DNA of 64,000 nt, taken from positions 7,378,001-7,442,000 of the forward strand of contig NZ_CP016279.1 in NCBI RefSeq assembly GCF_001542625.1, in the 5' to 3' direction. This document shows positions 27,845-35,180 of this stretch, piece after piece; the stretch's first letter is position 1, and each line of letters begins with the position of its first letter. The translations under genes and the position numbers were made by a program. The notes below the pieces were generated by a model. It was not told the origin of the DNA, searched no databases, and was given only the letters and a program-made list of their open reading frames with translations. The DNA is from Streptomyces griseochromogenes. GTDB lineage: Bacteria > Actinomycetota > Actinomycetes > Streptomycetales > Streptomycetaceae.

Positions 27845-28693
27845 ATGCAGACGAATCCCGCATCTCCGTCGTACTCCAGCCTGGTCGCGGTAGGCGACTC
27901 CTTCACCGAGGGCATGTCCGACCTGCTGCCCGACGGCTCCTACCGCGGCTGGGCCGATGTCCTCGCCGCCCGGATGGCCGCCCGCGCCTCCGGGTTCCGG
28001 TACGCCAACCTCGCCGTGCGCGGGAAGCTGATCGGGCAGATCGTCGACGAGCAAGTGGGCGTGGCGGCGGCGATGAACGCCGACGTGATCACGCTGGTCG
28101 GCGGCCTCAACGACGCGCTGCGCCCCAAGTGCGACATGGGCCGGGTGCGGGACCTGCTCACCGAGGCGGTCGAGCGGCTGGCACCGAGCTGCGGGCAGCT
28201 CGTGCTGATGCGCAGCCCCGGCCGGCGCGGTCCGGTGCTGGAACGGTTCCGGCCACGGATGGAGGAGTTGTTCGCCTGCGTGGACGACCTGGCCGCGAAG
28301 CACGGCGCCCTGGTGGTCGACCTCTACGGGGCGCCGTCGCTGGCCGACCCGCGGATGTGGGACGTGGACCGGCTGCATCTGACGGCCGAGGGGCATCGCC
28401 GGGTCGCGGAGGCGGTGTGGCAGACGCTCGGCCACGAGCCCGAGGACACCGAGTGGCGCACGCCGATGCCGCCCACCGCGCGGCCGGACTGGGTGTCGCG
28501 TCGCGTCGCGGACGCCCGGTTCGCCAAGCAGCACCTGCTGCCGTGGATAGGCCGGCGCCTGACCGGCCGGTCCTCCGGGGACGGCCGGACAGGCGCCCAA
28601 TTCAGCGCTGAGCTAGACAAAGCCTTCTGGGTCAGCCCTGCGGACCACACGAACCCCGGCCCTGTGACGGACTGGCGACAGGTCGGACACTAA
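27845..28693 (+). CDS. SGNH/GDSL hydrolase with a foreign-looking C-terminal tail
   Basis: 282-residue SGNH-fold esterase or lipase-like enzyme. Block I is VAVGDSFTEGM (catalytic Ser), block III GGLNDAL, and block V DVDRLHLTAEGH (catalytic Asp and His). No signal peptide, so probably cytosolic. Start ATG at 27845; the frame is open far upstream only as a shadow of the CNNM gene. The last 35 or so codons (after SSGDGRTG, from about 28590) use A or T in the third position about ten times, against almost never before. The natural C-terminus has probably been replaced at an island junction. Confidence 0.85.
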   Translation: MQTNPASPSYSSLVAVGDSFTEGMSDLLPDGSYRGWADVLAARMAARASGFRYANLAVRGKLIGQIVDEQVGVAAAMNADVITLVGGLNDALRPKCDMGRVRDLLTEAVERLAPSCGQLVLMRSPGRRGPVLERFRPRMEELFACVDDLAAKHGALVVDLYGAPSLADPRMWDVDRLHLTAEGHRRVAEAVWQTLGHEPEDTEWRTPMPPTARPDWVSRRVADARFAKQHLLPWIGRRLTGRSSGDGRTGAQFSAELDKAFWVSPADHTNPGPVTDWRQVGH

Positions 28694-28696
28694 CCC

Positions 28697-28742
28697 GGAG
28701 CCCCGCCCGGCTGCTATGCACCGATTAGGCGCGGGGCCTCCC
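28697..28742 (+). terminator. Imperfect hairpin after the SGNH gene
   Basis: GGAGCCCCGCC and GGCGCGGGGCCTCC can pair with two small bulges around an 18-base AT-richer loop, three bases after the stop. It looks like a terminator brought in with the island edge. Confidence 0.4.
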
Positions 28743-28773
28743 CCGCACGACACCTACAGCCGACGGACCGACG

Positions 28774-29317
28774 TCACGCCACGAGTCGTACGGCATCCTG
28801 AGCAAGGACCTGCGCCCAGCCGACCTCAACGACCGGCCGCCTGTAGCTCACGGCGAGCCCGGAGCGTGTGATGAACTCCACCAGTTCGCATCGCAGCACA
28901 CCCAAGGCCGGAACAGCCTCCACGTCCAGGGCAGCAGCCAACGCGGGGAGCTCGGCAGCAAGTTCCCACAAGATGGAAAGTCTCACCAGGCTCACGCATC
29001 ATCATCCGAAGCGAAACGGCCCCCCTGCCATCCAGCAAGACAGGAACGCGATCGCAGCGAGTCAGGACCTCAAGGACATGTTCGTCGCCGGTGTCCAACA
29101 GCTGCGGCACACCTCCATAGCACCCACCCAGAGCGTCAGCGATCGCATGGTCCTCCGTCGTGATGCGCCACGCCGACACCGCAATGGGCCTTCCACCTCG
29201 CTGTCGCACCACATGGAAGCGGCCCACGGGATCGGCTGCGGATACTCGCGGCAGATCCGCCCCATCGTCGTCGAGCTTCTGATCCCCGCTGGGGCTATGG
29301 TGCGGGTGGGGAGCCAT
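28774..29317 (-). pseudogene. Broken gp3-like recombination directionality factor
   Basis: Starts at the ATG at 29317 behind a perfect GGAGGAAGATC site. The first about 100 codons read as a phage gp3-like recombination directionality factor (DPVGRFHVV, IAVSAWRITTEDHAIADALGG, VLEVLTRCDRVPVLLDG). The homologous C-terminal part (VLRCELVEFITRSGLAVSYRRPVVEV) continues in a different frame ending at 28774. The central Cys-containing region expected between them is missing, so there is a frameshift plus probable deletion near 28990. Such proteins switch serine integrases towards excision. Family assignment is from memory. The gene is a relic of an integrative element. Confidence 0.6.
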
Positions 29318-29969
29318 GATCTTCCTCCGGCGGCGCGATGTTCAGAGGCTCCGAGGATCCAAAGTACTCACCGCTTGGCCTAACGGCGCCCCAACCGCGC
29401 ACCTACGCATTACGAGGGCCCGCAAGATCGTGACGGCGGATCCCAGCACCTGACCAGACATCCTGTTTTGCCAGGTCAGAGACGTGCGGCCTGGATCCCC
29501 ACGGCACCCAGTCCACCGTGTGCCGGGACGTCCGCTCACGCATCGCTCACACAAGAGAGGCGCTTGGAGAGCATTTCCCGAGCGTGGTGGCCAAACGAGC
29601 CACGGCGATGTCGGGGTGCCAGTTTCAGGCGGGAGCTGCGGAGGATCATCGTGTGGCTGGTACGGCCGGTGCCATCTTCGGTGATGACGAGGTCATCCTG
29701 GGTGGTGCGGTAGAAGTCCCTCTGTCCGGACGCGTCATGCCCTGCTGCACACGCTGGCGCGCTCCGGCCTGCGGGGCTCGCTCAGCGAGGGCGAACTGGC
29801 TGTTCGGCTCTCCGAGTTCCCCCCGAAGGCCGCGCTCGTCGTCAATGCGCTGCTGACCCAGGCTGGGAGGCCGGTGCAGAACAGTCCCAGGATGCGAAGT
29901 CCTGGCGAACCCCGTCGGTGTATCGGGGGCAGGCCGGTGTCGCTGGAAGGGAAGTTGTACAGGCGTGCT
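29318..29969. other. Decayed coding remnants inside the island
   Basis: No intact gene. Third-position G/C bias appears only in short stretches that shift frame. One gives IFGDDEVILGGAVEVPLSG (about 29670-29735, frame 1). Another gives RHALLHTLARSGLRGSLSEGELAVRLSEFPPKAALVV (about 29733-29855, another frame). These look like pieces of broken genes. An attachment-site-like 20-mer lies at 29462-29481. Confidence 0.45.
29462..29481 (+). repeat. Att-like 20-mer, partner of the one next to the integrase
   Basis: CCTGTTTTGCCAGGTCAGAG matches the reverse complement of 62562-62581 at 19 of 20 positions. The second copy sits between an integrase terminator and a truncated chromosomal gene, where attachment sequences lie. 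This copy is therefore probably a footprint of a related element. Confidence 0.55.
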
Positions 29970-30125
29970 CTACCAGTAGTGGCGTCGGCCGCCGACCGCG
30001 TGGCCGAGGGAGCCGAGGAGGAACAGGACGACTCCGATGAGGAGCAGGATGATCCCGATTGTCCACAGGATGCCGATGTTCAGGACGAATCCGACGACGA
30101 GCAGGATGATACCCAGTGCGATCAC
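29970..30125 (-). CDS. DUF6131-type small membrane protein
   Basis: 51-residue protein that is almost all membrane: two hydrophobic helices (IALGIILLVVGFVLNIGILWTIG and IILLLIGVVLFLLGSLG) and a short basic tail GHAVGGRRHYW. This matches the small actinobacterial DUF6131 family (recalled). Start GTG at 30125 behind GGAGAGAAAGAAG. Same orientation as the next two genes. Function unknown; the neighbours suggest a stress-related envelope role. Confidence 0.75.
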   Translation of the reverse strand: MIALGIILLVVGFVLNIGILWTIGIILLLIGVVLFLLGSLGHAVGGRRHYW

Positions 30126-30223
30126 GGCGTTCTTCTTTCTCTCCGGCCGGTGTGCCGGCCGCTGTGAGGCGGGATGCCGTTCATTTCCTTGACCCGTTGC
30201 GCCTCGCCTCACGGGTGTGTTTG

Positions 30224-30718
30224 TCAGGTGGTGAGCAGGCGGTTGAAGAACGAGCGATAGTGGCGCAGGGCCCTGCGCAGAGCTTCGGTGTCGACCTGCT
30301 CGCCTCGGCTCCACTGCTCTTCGAGGTTCTTCTTGTGCTCGTCGAACGTCGCGGCGAGCGTCTGCATGACCTTGGCGACCAGGTTGTCCGCGGCCTGTAC
30401 CGCCTGGCGAGGATCGTCAACGAAGGCGCCCTGGATGTTCTCCCACTCCTTACGGAAGCCTTCCTCGTCCTGCGATGTCAGCAGTTGCGGCATCTCGTCG
30501 GCGTCTGTGGTCCGTGCGCCCGCCGCCTCGTCCGCCGTGGGGGTGGCCCCGTCGCGGGACGCGAGGTCGTCGGCCGCATCCGTTCTGTCGTCGCCCTCGC
30601 TCGGGTAGACCGGGGGCGGTGGAGTGGTGTTCGACGCGGCGTCGGCCTTGCGGGGCTGGGCGAGGTCCTCCGTGGACAGCCCGCTGTCACGAGTGTGCGG
30701 TGTGTCGTCGCGTTGCAT
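30224..30718 (-). CDS. Hypothetical protein, paralogous C-terminal domain with the next gene
   Basis: 164-residue acidic protein. The first about 75 residues are a disordered Pro/Thr/Asp-rich region. The C-terminal half is helical: EGFRKEWENIQGAFVDDPRQAVQAADNLVAKVMQTLAATFDEHKKNLEEQW and RALRHYRSFFNRLL. That half resembles the neighbouring 185-residue protein (W-x-x-(I/V)-Q-x-x-FVD-x-P-x-x-AV-x-x-AD and HYR-x-x-F-x-x-LL). Start ATG behind CGGAGGAGAC. I know no biochemical function for it. Confidence 0.75.
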   Translation of the reverse strand: MQRDDTPHTRDSGLSTEDLAQPRKADAASNTTPPPPVYPSEGDDRTDAADDLASRDGATPTADEAAGARTTDADEMPQLLTSQDEEGFRKEWENIQGAFVDDPRQAVQAADNLVAKVMQTLAATFDEHKKNLEEQWSRGEQVDTEALRRALRHYRSFFNRLLTT

Positions 30719-30756
30719 GTCTCCTCCGTGTCCGTTCGGTCCCGGCTGCCCGCAGG

Positions 30757-31314
30757 TCAGGCCGGGGCGTGGCGGGTCTGGCCGCCGTCGGAGAGAAGTT
30801 CGTCGAACAGCGCCCGGTAGTGCACCATGGCGCCGCGCAGTTGCTCGGTGGTGGCCTTGTGACTCGCGCTGAGTGTGTCGATCTCGTGGGCGGCTCGGTA
30901 GTGCTCGAGGGTGCGGCCGTGCTCGACGGAGAGATCCTTGAGCTGCTGGTCGTAGCTTTCGGTGGGGTAGCCGCGGTCCTGCATCAGGGAGGTCACCAGA
31001 TGGTCCGCGTCGTGTACGGCGTCCTCGGGCCGGTCCACGAACTCGTGCTGCACGTGGTCCCAGTCCCGTGAGTAGCGCTCGCGGAGACGGTCGGGCAGAG
31101 GCTTGATGTCGAGTTTGTCGTGCCGTTTCTCGCGTGCGCTGAGCTCCCGTTCGGCGGCGAGCCTGCTGTCGGCGCCGTCGACGGTCCGTTCGTACTCGGG
31201 GCCGAAGCGCCGGCGCAGAGCCCGGTGCCGCAGGAAAAGAGCCAGGGCTGCGGCAATCAGCACGACGACCACTGCGACGGGAATGACGATCGCCAAAAGC
31301 ATGCCGGTAGACAT
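30757..31314 (-). CDS. Membrane-anchored hypothetical protein, paralogue of the downstream gene
   Basis: 185-residue protein with one N-terminal membrane helix (MLLAIVIPVAVVVVLIAAALALFL), a basic stretch RHRALRRRFGPEYERTV, then the helical domain RYSRDWDHVQHEFVDRPEDAVHDADHLVTSLMQDRGYP ... LRGAMVHYRALFDELL. This domain is shared with the 164-residue protein downstream. The ATG at 31314 follows GAGGAGG; the frame continues upstream without a ribosome site. The pair is probably one operon with the DUF6131 gene. Confidence 0.78.
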   Translation of the reverse strand: MSTGMLLAIVIPVAVVVVLIAAALALFLRHRALRRRFGPEYERTVDGADSRLAAERELSAREKRHDKLDIKPLPDRLRERYSRDWDHVQHEFVDRPEDAVHDADHLVTSLMQDRGYPTESYDQQLKDLSVEHGRTLEHYRAAHEIDTLSASHKATTEQLRGAMVHYRALFDELLSDGGQTRHAPA

Positions 31315-31482
31315 CTGACCGACCTCCTCATGGATGGGCGATATCCGCTGTGTTCCCAATTTGTGTTAATTGGTGTTTCACAGTCGGACTTTGGGCCTCC
31401 TCCCTGCGGCAGGCGCCGACGCATGAGATCCGGAACGCAAGCCCGGCTTCAGCATCGGGCTCTCAAGACCGATCCCAGCAGC

Positions 31483-32229
31483 TCAGATCCCGCCGGCCCA
31501 AACCTCCCTGACAGCGAATGCCGGTCCGCCGCCGGTGTTGCGTGTTCTGGCGACGGCTGCGGTGAGCTGCTGCTGGACCCGGTCGGGCAGGGGCGCGCCT
31601 TGGACGGTGGTGACGACGTCCTCGGCGAGGCGGTGCAGTTTCGTGTTGGTGTTCTGGGACGCTGTGACCAGTACCTGCCACGCCTCGTCGGGGTTCAGAC
31701 CGAAAGAGGCCATGAGGATGCCGCGTGCCAGGTCGATGTCCGGGTGGGTGCGCAGCGCGCGCCTCAGCTGGACGACTTCGGTCCGCAGGAGGTCGTCGTC
31801 GGTTTCTTCGCGCGGCGGCCCGGACTTTCGGGCGGGCGGGTCAGCATGCTCGTGGGCGGGGGAGAAGAGGCTGTGGGTGTCGGTATAGGTCAGCAGTCGT
31901 TCGACGGCGGGGCTGGCCGTGGTGACCGTGACCGTCTTCCCCGCCGCGACTGCGTCGCGGCGAGCGGCCAGCAGCACGTTGAGTGCAGAGCAGTCCGCGA
32001 AGTGAAGTTCGCTGAGGTCCAGGTCCACACCCTCGGCCGACCGCATGATTGCATCGCGCAGGGCGCGCCGGAGGCTCTGGCAGTTGTCGAGGCAGAACTC
32101 TCCGCTCACGGTGACGGTCACGCGGATCCCGGCCGGCCCTGCCCGCACCGGCAGCGCGCCGGTGGACGGTGGTGTGCGGTCGGCTTCGTCGCTGGCGAGC
32201 GGTGTGTCCGGGGACGGTGGCGTCGTCAT
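31483..32229 (-). CDS. STAS-ANTAR regulator
   Basis: 248-residue protein combining a STAS anti-anti-sigma domain (about 35-120; VDLDLSELHFADCSALNVLLAAR, with Ser81 at the usual phosphorylation position) and a C-terminal ANTAR RNA-binding domain (about 150-210; LRRALRTHPDIDLARGILMASFGLNPDEAWQVLVTASQNTNTKLHRLAEDVV). ANTAR proteins bind dual hairpins to prevent transcription termination. STAS inputs usually answer to RsbW-type kinases. Start ATG at 32229 behind GGAGGAGGCGAGC. Divergent from the winged-helix gene. Confidence 0.85.
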   Translation of the reverse strand: MTTPPSPDTPLASDEADRTPPSTGALPVRAGPAGIRVTVTVSGEFCLDNCQSLRRALRDAIMRSAEGVDLDLSELHFADCSALNVLLAARRDAVAAGKTVTVTTASPAVERLLTYTDTHSLFSPAHEHADPPARKSGPPREETDDDLLRTEVVQLRRALRTHPDIDLARGILMASFGLNPDEAWQVLVTASQNTNTKLHRLAEDVVTTVQGAPLPDRVQQQLTAAVARTRNTGGGPAFAVREVWAGGI

Positions 32230-32300
32230 GCTCGCCTCCTCCGGTGCTCCGGGTTGTTCTTCTCCAGGCTCAGCCGCCTCTGCGTGACACGTCAACCCCT

Positions 32301-32320
32301 ACACGAATTTATCTTCGTGT
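32301..32320. promoter_or_regulatory. Inverted repeat ACACGAA-n6-TTCGTGT
   Basis: Perfect 7-bp arms around TTTATC, immediately upstream of the winged-helix gene's -35 box and in the divergent gap with the STAS-ANTAR gene. It is a plausible operator for the winged-helix protein. It could also fold as a weak terminator because Ts follow. Confidence 0.5.
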
Positions 32321-32322
32321 TT

Positions 32323-32351
32323 TTGAGTGCGTGAACGTGTGGTCGTAACAT
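32323..32351 (+). promoter_or_regulatory. Leaderless promoter of the winged-helix gene
   Basis: TTGAGT (32323-32328), 17-base spacer, TAACAT (32346-32351), then GTG at 32358. The start codon is where transcription should begin, so the mRNA is probably leaderless; no Shine-Dalgarno is present. Confidence 0.6.
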
Positions 32352-32357
32352 GGAGTC

Positions 32358-32708
32358 GTGACGGAGGTCCATGGAGTGCCCGAGCCGCACACGGGGTGGA
32401 CGTTTCTGACCAATCACGCGCGCGTGCTGGCCAGCATCGCCGACGACCACCACGCGCGGGTCCGTGACATCGCGGCGCGATGCCGGCTCACGGAACGGGC
32501 CGTCCAGAAGATCATCGCGGACCTGGAGCAGGACGGATACCTCTCCCACACCCGCCACGGCCGCTCCAATCGGTACAGCATCGACCCGGACAAGGTGCTG
32601 CGCCACCCGGCCGAGGAGGGCGTGACCGTGGCCTGCCTGCTGTCGATGCTGGCCAGGGACGAGGACGAACGCCACGGCGCCAGCGACCATCCCCGGCCCG
32701 GTTCGTGA
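32358..32708 (+). CDS. Winged-helix (MarR-like) regulator
   Basis: 116-residue DNA-binding protein: TNHARVLASIADDHHARVRDIAARCRLTERAVQKIIADLEQDGYLSHTRHGRSNRYSID is a complete winged helix with the recognition helix at LTERAVQKIIADLE. The C-terminal LRHPAEEGVTVACLLSML is probably a dimer helix. No ligand domain is visible. The divergent STAS-ANTAR gene and its own promoter are the likely targets. Confidence 0.82.
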   Translation: MTEVHGVPEPHTGWTFLTNHARVLASIADDHHARVRDIAARCRLTERAVQKIIADLEQDGYLSHTRHGRSNRYSIDPDKVLRHPAEEGVTVACLLSMLARDEDERHGASDHPRPGS

Positions 32709-33036
32709 GGGGATGCGGTCTGCCGCGACCTACAAGTTCTGCCCGCCGGTCAGGGAATGAGCCGCCGGTTGGTTGTCCGACGACGAGGAGACCGTGATGG
32801 AACCTTAGGCGACGGCGCGAGAGCCCACCCATCGGACACCCCCTGGGCCACCCCTAGGCCCCTCTAAGCGGTTCACCAAAGCCGCTTAGTATCCCGAGTC
32901 GGAGATTCTCAGGTAGTTCTCGACCGGGCACAGGATGTTCCAGCCGTCGCCTACGCGGGCCGCAGGCTGCGCCACTACGCGCTCGACCGCCAGCCGGGAC
33001 CCGGGAGAACTACCGAAGAACTTCTGACTCGGGACA
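32709..33036. other. Non-coding region with hairpin and MITE-like element
   Basis: About 330 bases with no intact gene. It contains a CTAAGCGG / CCGCTTAG hairpin (32864-32871 with 32882-32889), followed directly by a 143-base element bounded by imperfect inverted repeats. Within that element a minus-strand frame reads SRLAVERVVAQPAARVGDGWNILCPVENYLRISDSGY, without a convincing start codon. Confidence 0.45.
32892..33034. repeat. MITE-like element with about 36-bp terminal inverted repeats
   Basis: Left end (32892-32928) and right end (33000-33034) begin TCCCGAGTC on opposite strands. They stay similar through TTCT..GGTAGTTCTC and CCGGG, about 30 matches over 37 positions with a two-base gap. 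The 71-base interior has no transposase. I see no clear target-site duplication at the edges. Confidence 0.45.
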
Positions 33037-33729
33037 CTAGCGCCGCTTGCGCTTCTTCTTGCTCCGGTTGTCGGCGCTCGGCTTGGCACCGCTCGGCCGG
33101 CCGGGCGCCGTCGGGTTCGCCGCGGCCTCACGCAGGCCGATCCGGCGAGTCTGCCAGACAGTCAGCTCCCACAACCCGATCGCGACGCCGACTCCCACGA
33201 CACCGACGGGGAGGGAGCTGAAGTCGGCATCGGCGGGCTGCGGGGCCAGCCAGCCGCTCGGGTCCACCAGCAGGTCCTCGGTGGTGCCCGCGTCCTCCTT
33301 GCCGTTGCAGCCCATGCCGACGATGTCGGCGTGGTCCATCGGCCTGCCGTCGGTCCGCTTCAGCCTGCAGTGGTAGATCGGGCCGGTCTTGCCCTCGGTG
33401 GTGTACACCGAGGTGATCCGCACCTCGGTGCGCCGCCCCTGGCTCTGCATCAGCGCGGCCTGAAAGACCAGCCCGGAGCCGAGCGCGACGGCTAGTCCAG
33501 TGATCAGCCCGGCGAAGAACACCCACCCTTTGGTCGCGGTCGCCATCAGCACCGCGATCGCAAGGGCCACGGTCAGCACACCGAGGATCAGCGCCGCCGG
33601 AAACCAGTCGGGGCTGGTGCCGAGCACGCCGATGCCCACCATCAGCAGGGGGACGAGCGCGGCTATGCGAGCGAGCCGCCGCACCACGTGCGGGGGCCAG
33701 GCCACGTTCTTCCGGGACCCGGGCGCCAT
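33037..33729 (-). CDS. Membrane protein, TEDxLVDPxGW family copy 2
   Basis: 230-residue protein with about three N-terminal hydrophobic helices (IAALVPLLMVGIGVLG, AALILGVLTVALAIAVLMA, VFFAGLITGLAVALGSGL). A roughly 100-residue soluble domain follows (EVRITSVYTTEGKTGPIYHCRLKRTDGRPMDHADIVGMGCNG, TTEDLLVDPSGWLAP), then a last helix and a very basic tail (RSKKKRKRR). It resembles the upstream gene along its length. Its ATG shares a base with that gene's TGA. No family recognised beyond a conserved actinobacterial membrane protein. Confidence 0.75.
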   Translation of the reverse strand: MAPGSRKNVAWPPHVVRRLARIAALVPLLMVGIGVLGTSPDWFPAALILGVLTVALAIAVLMATATKGWVFFAGLITGLAVALGSGLVFQAALMQSQGRRTEVRITSVYTTEGKTGPIYHCRLKRTDGRPMDHADIVGMGCNGKEDAGTTEDLLVDPSGWLAPQPADADFSSLPVGVVGVGVAIGLWELTVWQTRRIGLREAAANPTAPGRPSGAKPSADNRSKKKRKRR

Positions 33730-34412
33730 CAGCGGCCCTCGAACCGGCGCAGCCCGACCCGCCGGGACAGCCAGACCAGCAGCTCGAAGAGCACCAGTAC
33801 CACCAGCAGGGCCCACGCGGCGATGTCGATCCCGCTGTAGTCCGTCTCGGCCAGCTCCGGCGCCGTCCAGCCGTGCGGGTCGACGAGCACGTCCTCGGTC
33901 TGCCCGACTTCCATCGGCCCGTCGCAGGAGTCGTTGCCCAGCTCGGCGTGCTTGAGCGGCTTGCCGTCCACCCGCCCCAGAAGGCAGGTGTACTCCGGCC
34001 CGTGCTTGCCCTGGTACGTCTTCACCGAGGTGACCCGCACCTCCACCCGCTGCCCTTGGTGCGCCATCACCTCCGCCTGCAGCACCGGCCCCGGCCCGGA
34101 CAGCGCGGCGATCCCCACGATCACCCCGCCGACGATCAACCACCCGTTCGGCGCTGCGATGACCATCAGCGAGAGAGTCGCGATCAGCGCGAAGGTCCCG
34201 AGCACCAGTCCGAGCCCGCTCCAGTCCGGATTGGCAGCCAGCAACGACAGCCCGACGATCACCGGCGGACCGAAAAACGCCATCGTGGTGAGGCGGCGGA
34301 CCTGCCGGGACGAGGTGGCGGTGGCTGTTCGAGGCACGGCGTCAGTGTGACGAACGGGGTCGTCAGGCTGAGGAGCGGGGTCCGTTACTACAGTCGCGCT
34401 CTCGATGAGCAC
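33729..34412 (-). CDS. Membrane protein, TEDxLVDPxGW family copy 1
   Basis: 227-residue paralogue of the following gene with the same layout: three N-terminal hydrophobic helices, a soluble domain (VEVRVTSVKTYQGKHGPEYTCLLGRVDGKPLKHAELGNDSCDG, TEDVLVDPHGWTAPE), a C-terminal helix (WALLVVLVLFELLVWL) and a basic end. Shared landmarks are one Cys in each half of the soluble domain and the TEDxLVDPxGWxAP motif. Start GTG at 34412 with only a weak ribosome site. The two genes are translationally coupled (TGATG). Function unknown. Confidence 0.72.
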   Translation of the reverse strand: MLIESATVVTDPAPQPDDPVRHTDAVPRTATATSSRQVRRLTTMAFFGPPVIVGLSLLAANPDWSGLGLVLGTFALIATLSLMVIAAPNGWLIVGGVIVGIAALSGPGPVLQAEVMAHQGQRVEVRVTSVKTYQGKHGPEYTCLLGRVDGKPLKHAELGNDSCDGPMEVGQTEDVLVDPHGWTAPELAETDYSGIDIAAWALLVVLVLFELLVWLSRRVGLRRFEGR

Positions 34413-34414
34413 CT

Positions 34415-34600
34415 GTGATCCGAGCGATGTGGCATGCCTGGCGCACCGGGCACCGGCCCTGGCATGAGGAGATGTTCTGGCCCGGCGAGCGTGCGATGGC
34501 CTACTTCTGTTCCTGCGGTGAGCAATTCTGGCCCCTCACGAAGGAGGCGTCGTACCCCGACTGGCGCGACAACCCGGTCCGCAGGGAGCGAGCCGAATGA
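34415..34600 (+). CDS. Small hypothetical protein with CSC motif
   Basis: 61-residue frame (GTG at 34415, or ATG at 34427). Codon bias is typical of the genome, and it is rich in Trp, Cys and His: MWHAWRTGHRPWHEEMFW, AYFCSCGEQFWP. The CSCG pair could bind a metal, but only two Cys are present. Divergent from the membrane protein pair with a two-base gap. May be a real small gene or the tail of a lost one. Confidence 0.4.
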   Translation: MIRAMWHAWRTGHRPWHEEMFWPGERAMAYFCSCGEQFWPLTKEASYPDWRDNPVRRERAE

Positions 34601-34755
34601 CCTGAACCGATGGAGCGCACGTATGGGTGAGCAGGGCGACCTGCTCGTCCTGGTCGACGAAGTTCGCCGGTTCGCTGTCGCGGCATCCGGCGACGGGCTC
34701 CCGCCGAAGCGGCCGGAGCTGCTGCCGTAGGAGGCTCAGGCGTAGCGTCCCTGCC

Positions 34756-35121
34756 ATGACCACCCGAGTGATCAGCGTCAGGGGCCGGATCCACGAGTTC
34801 GGCTCCCGGCTGGAACACGCTCCCGCGGACGTCGTCTACGTCGGCCGCCGCTGGACCATGGGAGGCTGGGACCTGCCCCGGCACCCGCTGTACAACCCGT
34901 TCGCCTACGACACCCCGAAGAAGAAGCGGGACGGCACCCGGGCCGAGGTGATGGCGATGTACCGGGCCCGTCTGCTGGAGCGCCCGGAGCTGCTGGACCA
35001 GGTCCCGGACCTGCGCGGGAAGACGCTGGCCTGCTGGTGTGCGCCGGAGCCGTGCCACGCCGATGTGCTGGCGGAGCTGGCCGAGGCCTCCGGCGGCACC
35101 GGCGTGGCGCGGCTCTCGTAG
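34756..35121 (+). CDS. DUF4326 domain protein
   Basis: 121-residue protein matching the DUF4326 pattern: an N-terminal strand, DVVYVGRR, HPLYNPF, then the C-terminal LRGKTLACWCAPEPCHADVLAELA with the hallmark CWC-x-P-x-x-CH(A/G)DVL cluster, probably a metal or structural motif. Biochemical role unknown. First gene of the backbone after the island; purB follows after 59 bases. Confidence 0.85.
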   Translation: MTTRVISVRGRIHEFGSRLEHAPADVVYVGRRWTMGGWDLPRHPLYNPFAYDTPKKKRDGTRAEVMAMYRARLLERPELLDQVPDLRGKTLACWCAPEPCHADVLAELAEASGGTGVARLS

Positions 35122-35180
35122 CTTCCACCGAACAACCCCATGGCGCTGGCCTGCACGAACCGCCAGTAGAATCTGGACAC

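Noticed and set aside
34623..34730. A 35-codon frame (MGEQGDLLVLVDEVRRFAVAAS...)
   Set aside because: Plausible peptide but no clear ribosome site or relatives; could be a remnant of a longer gene. Not listed as a gene.
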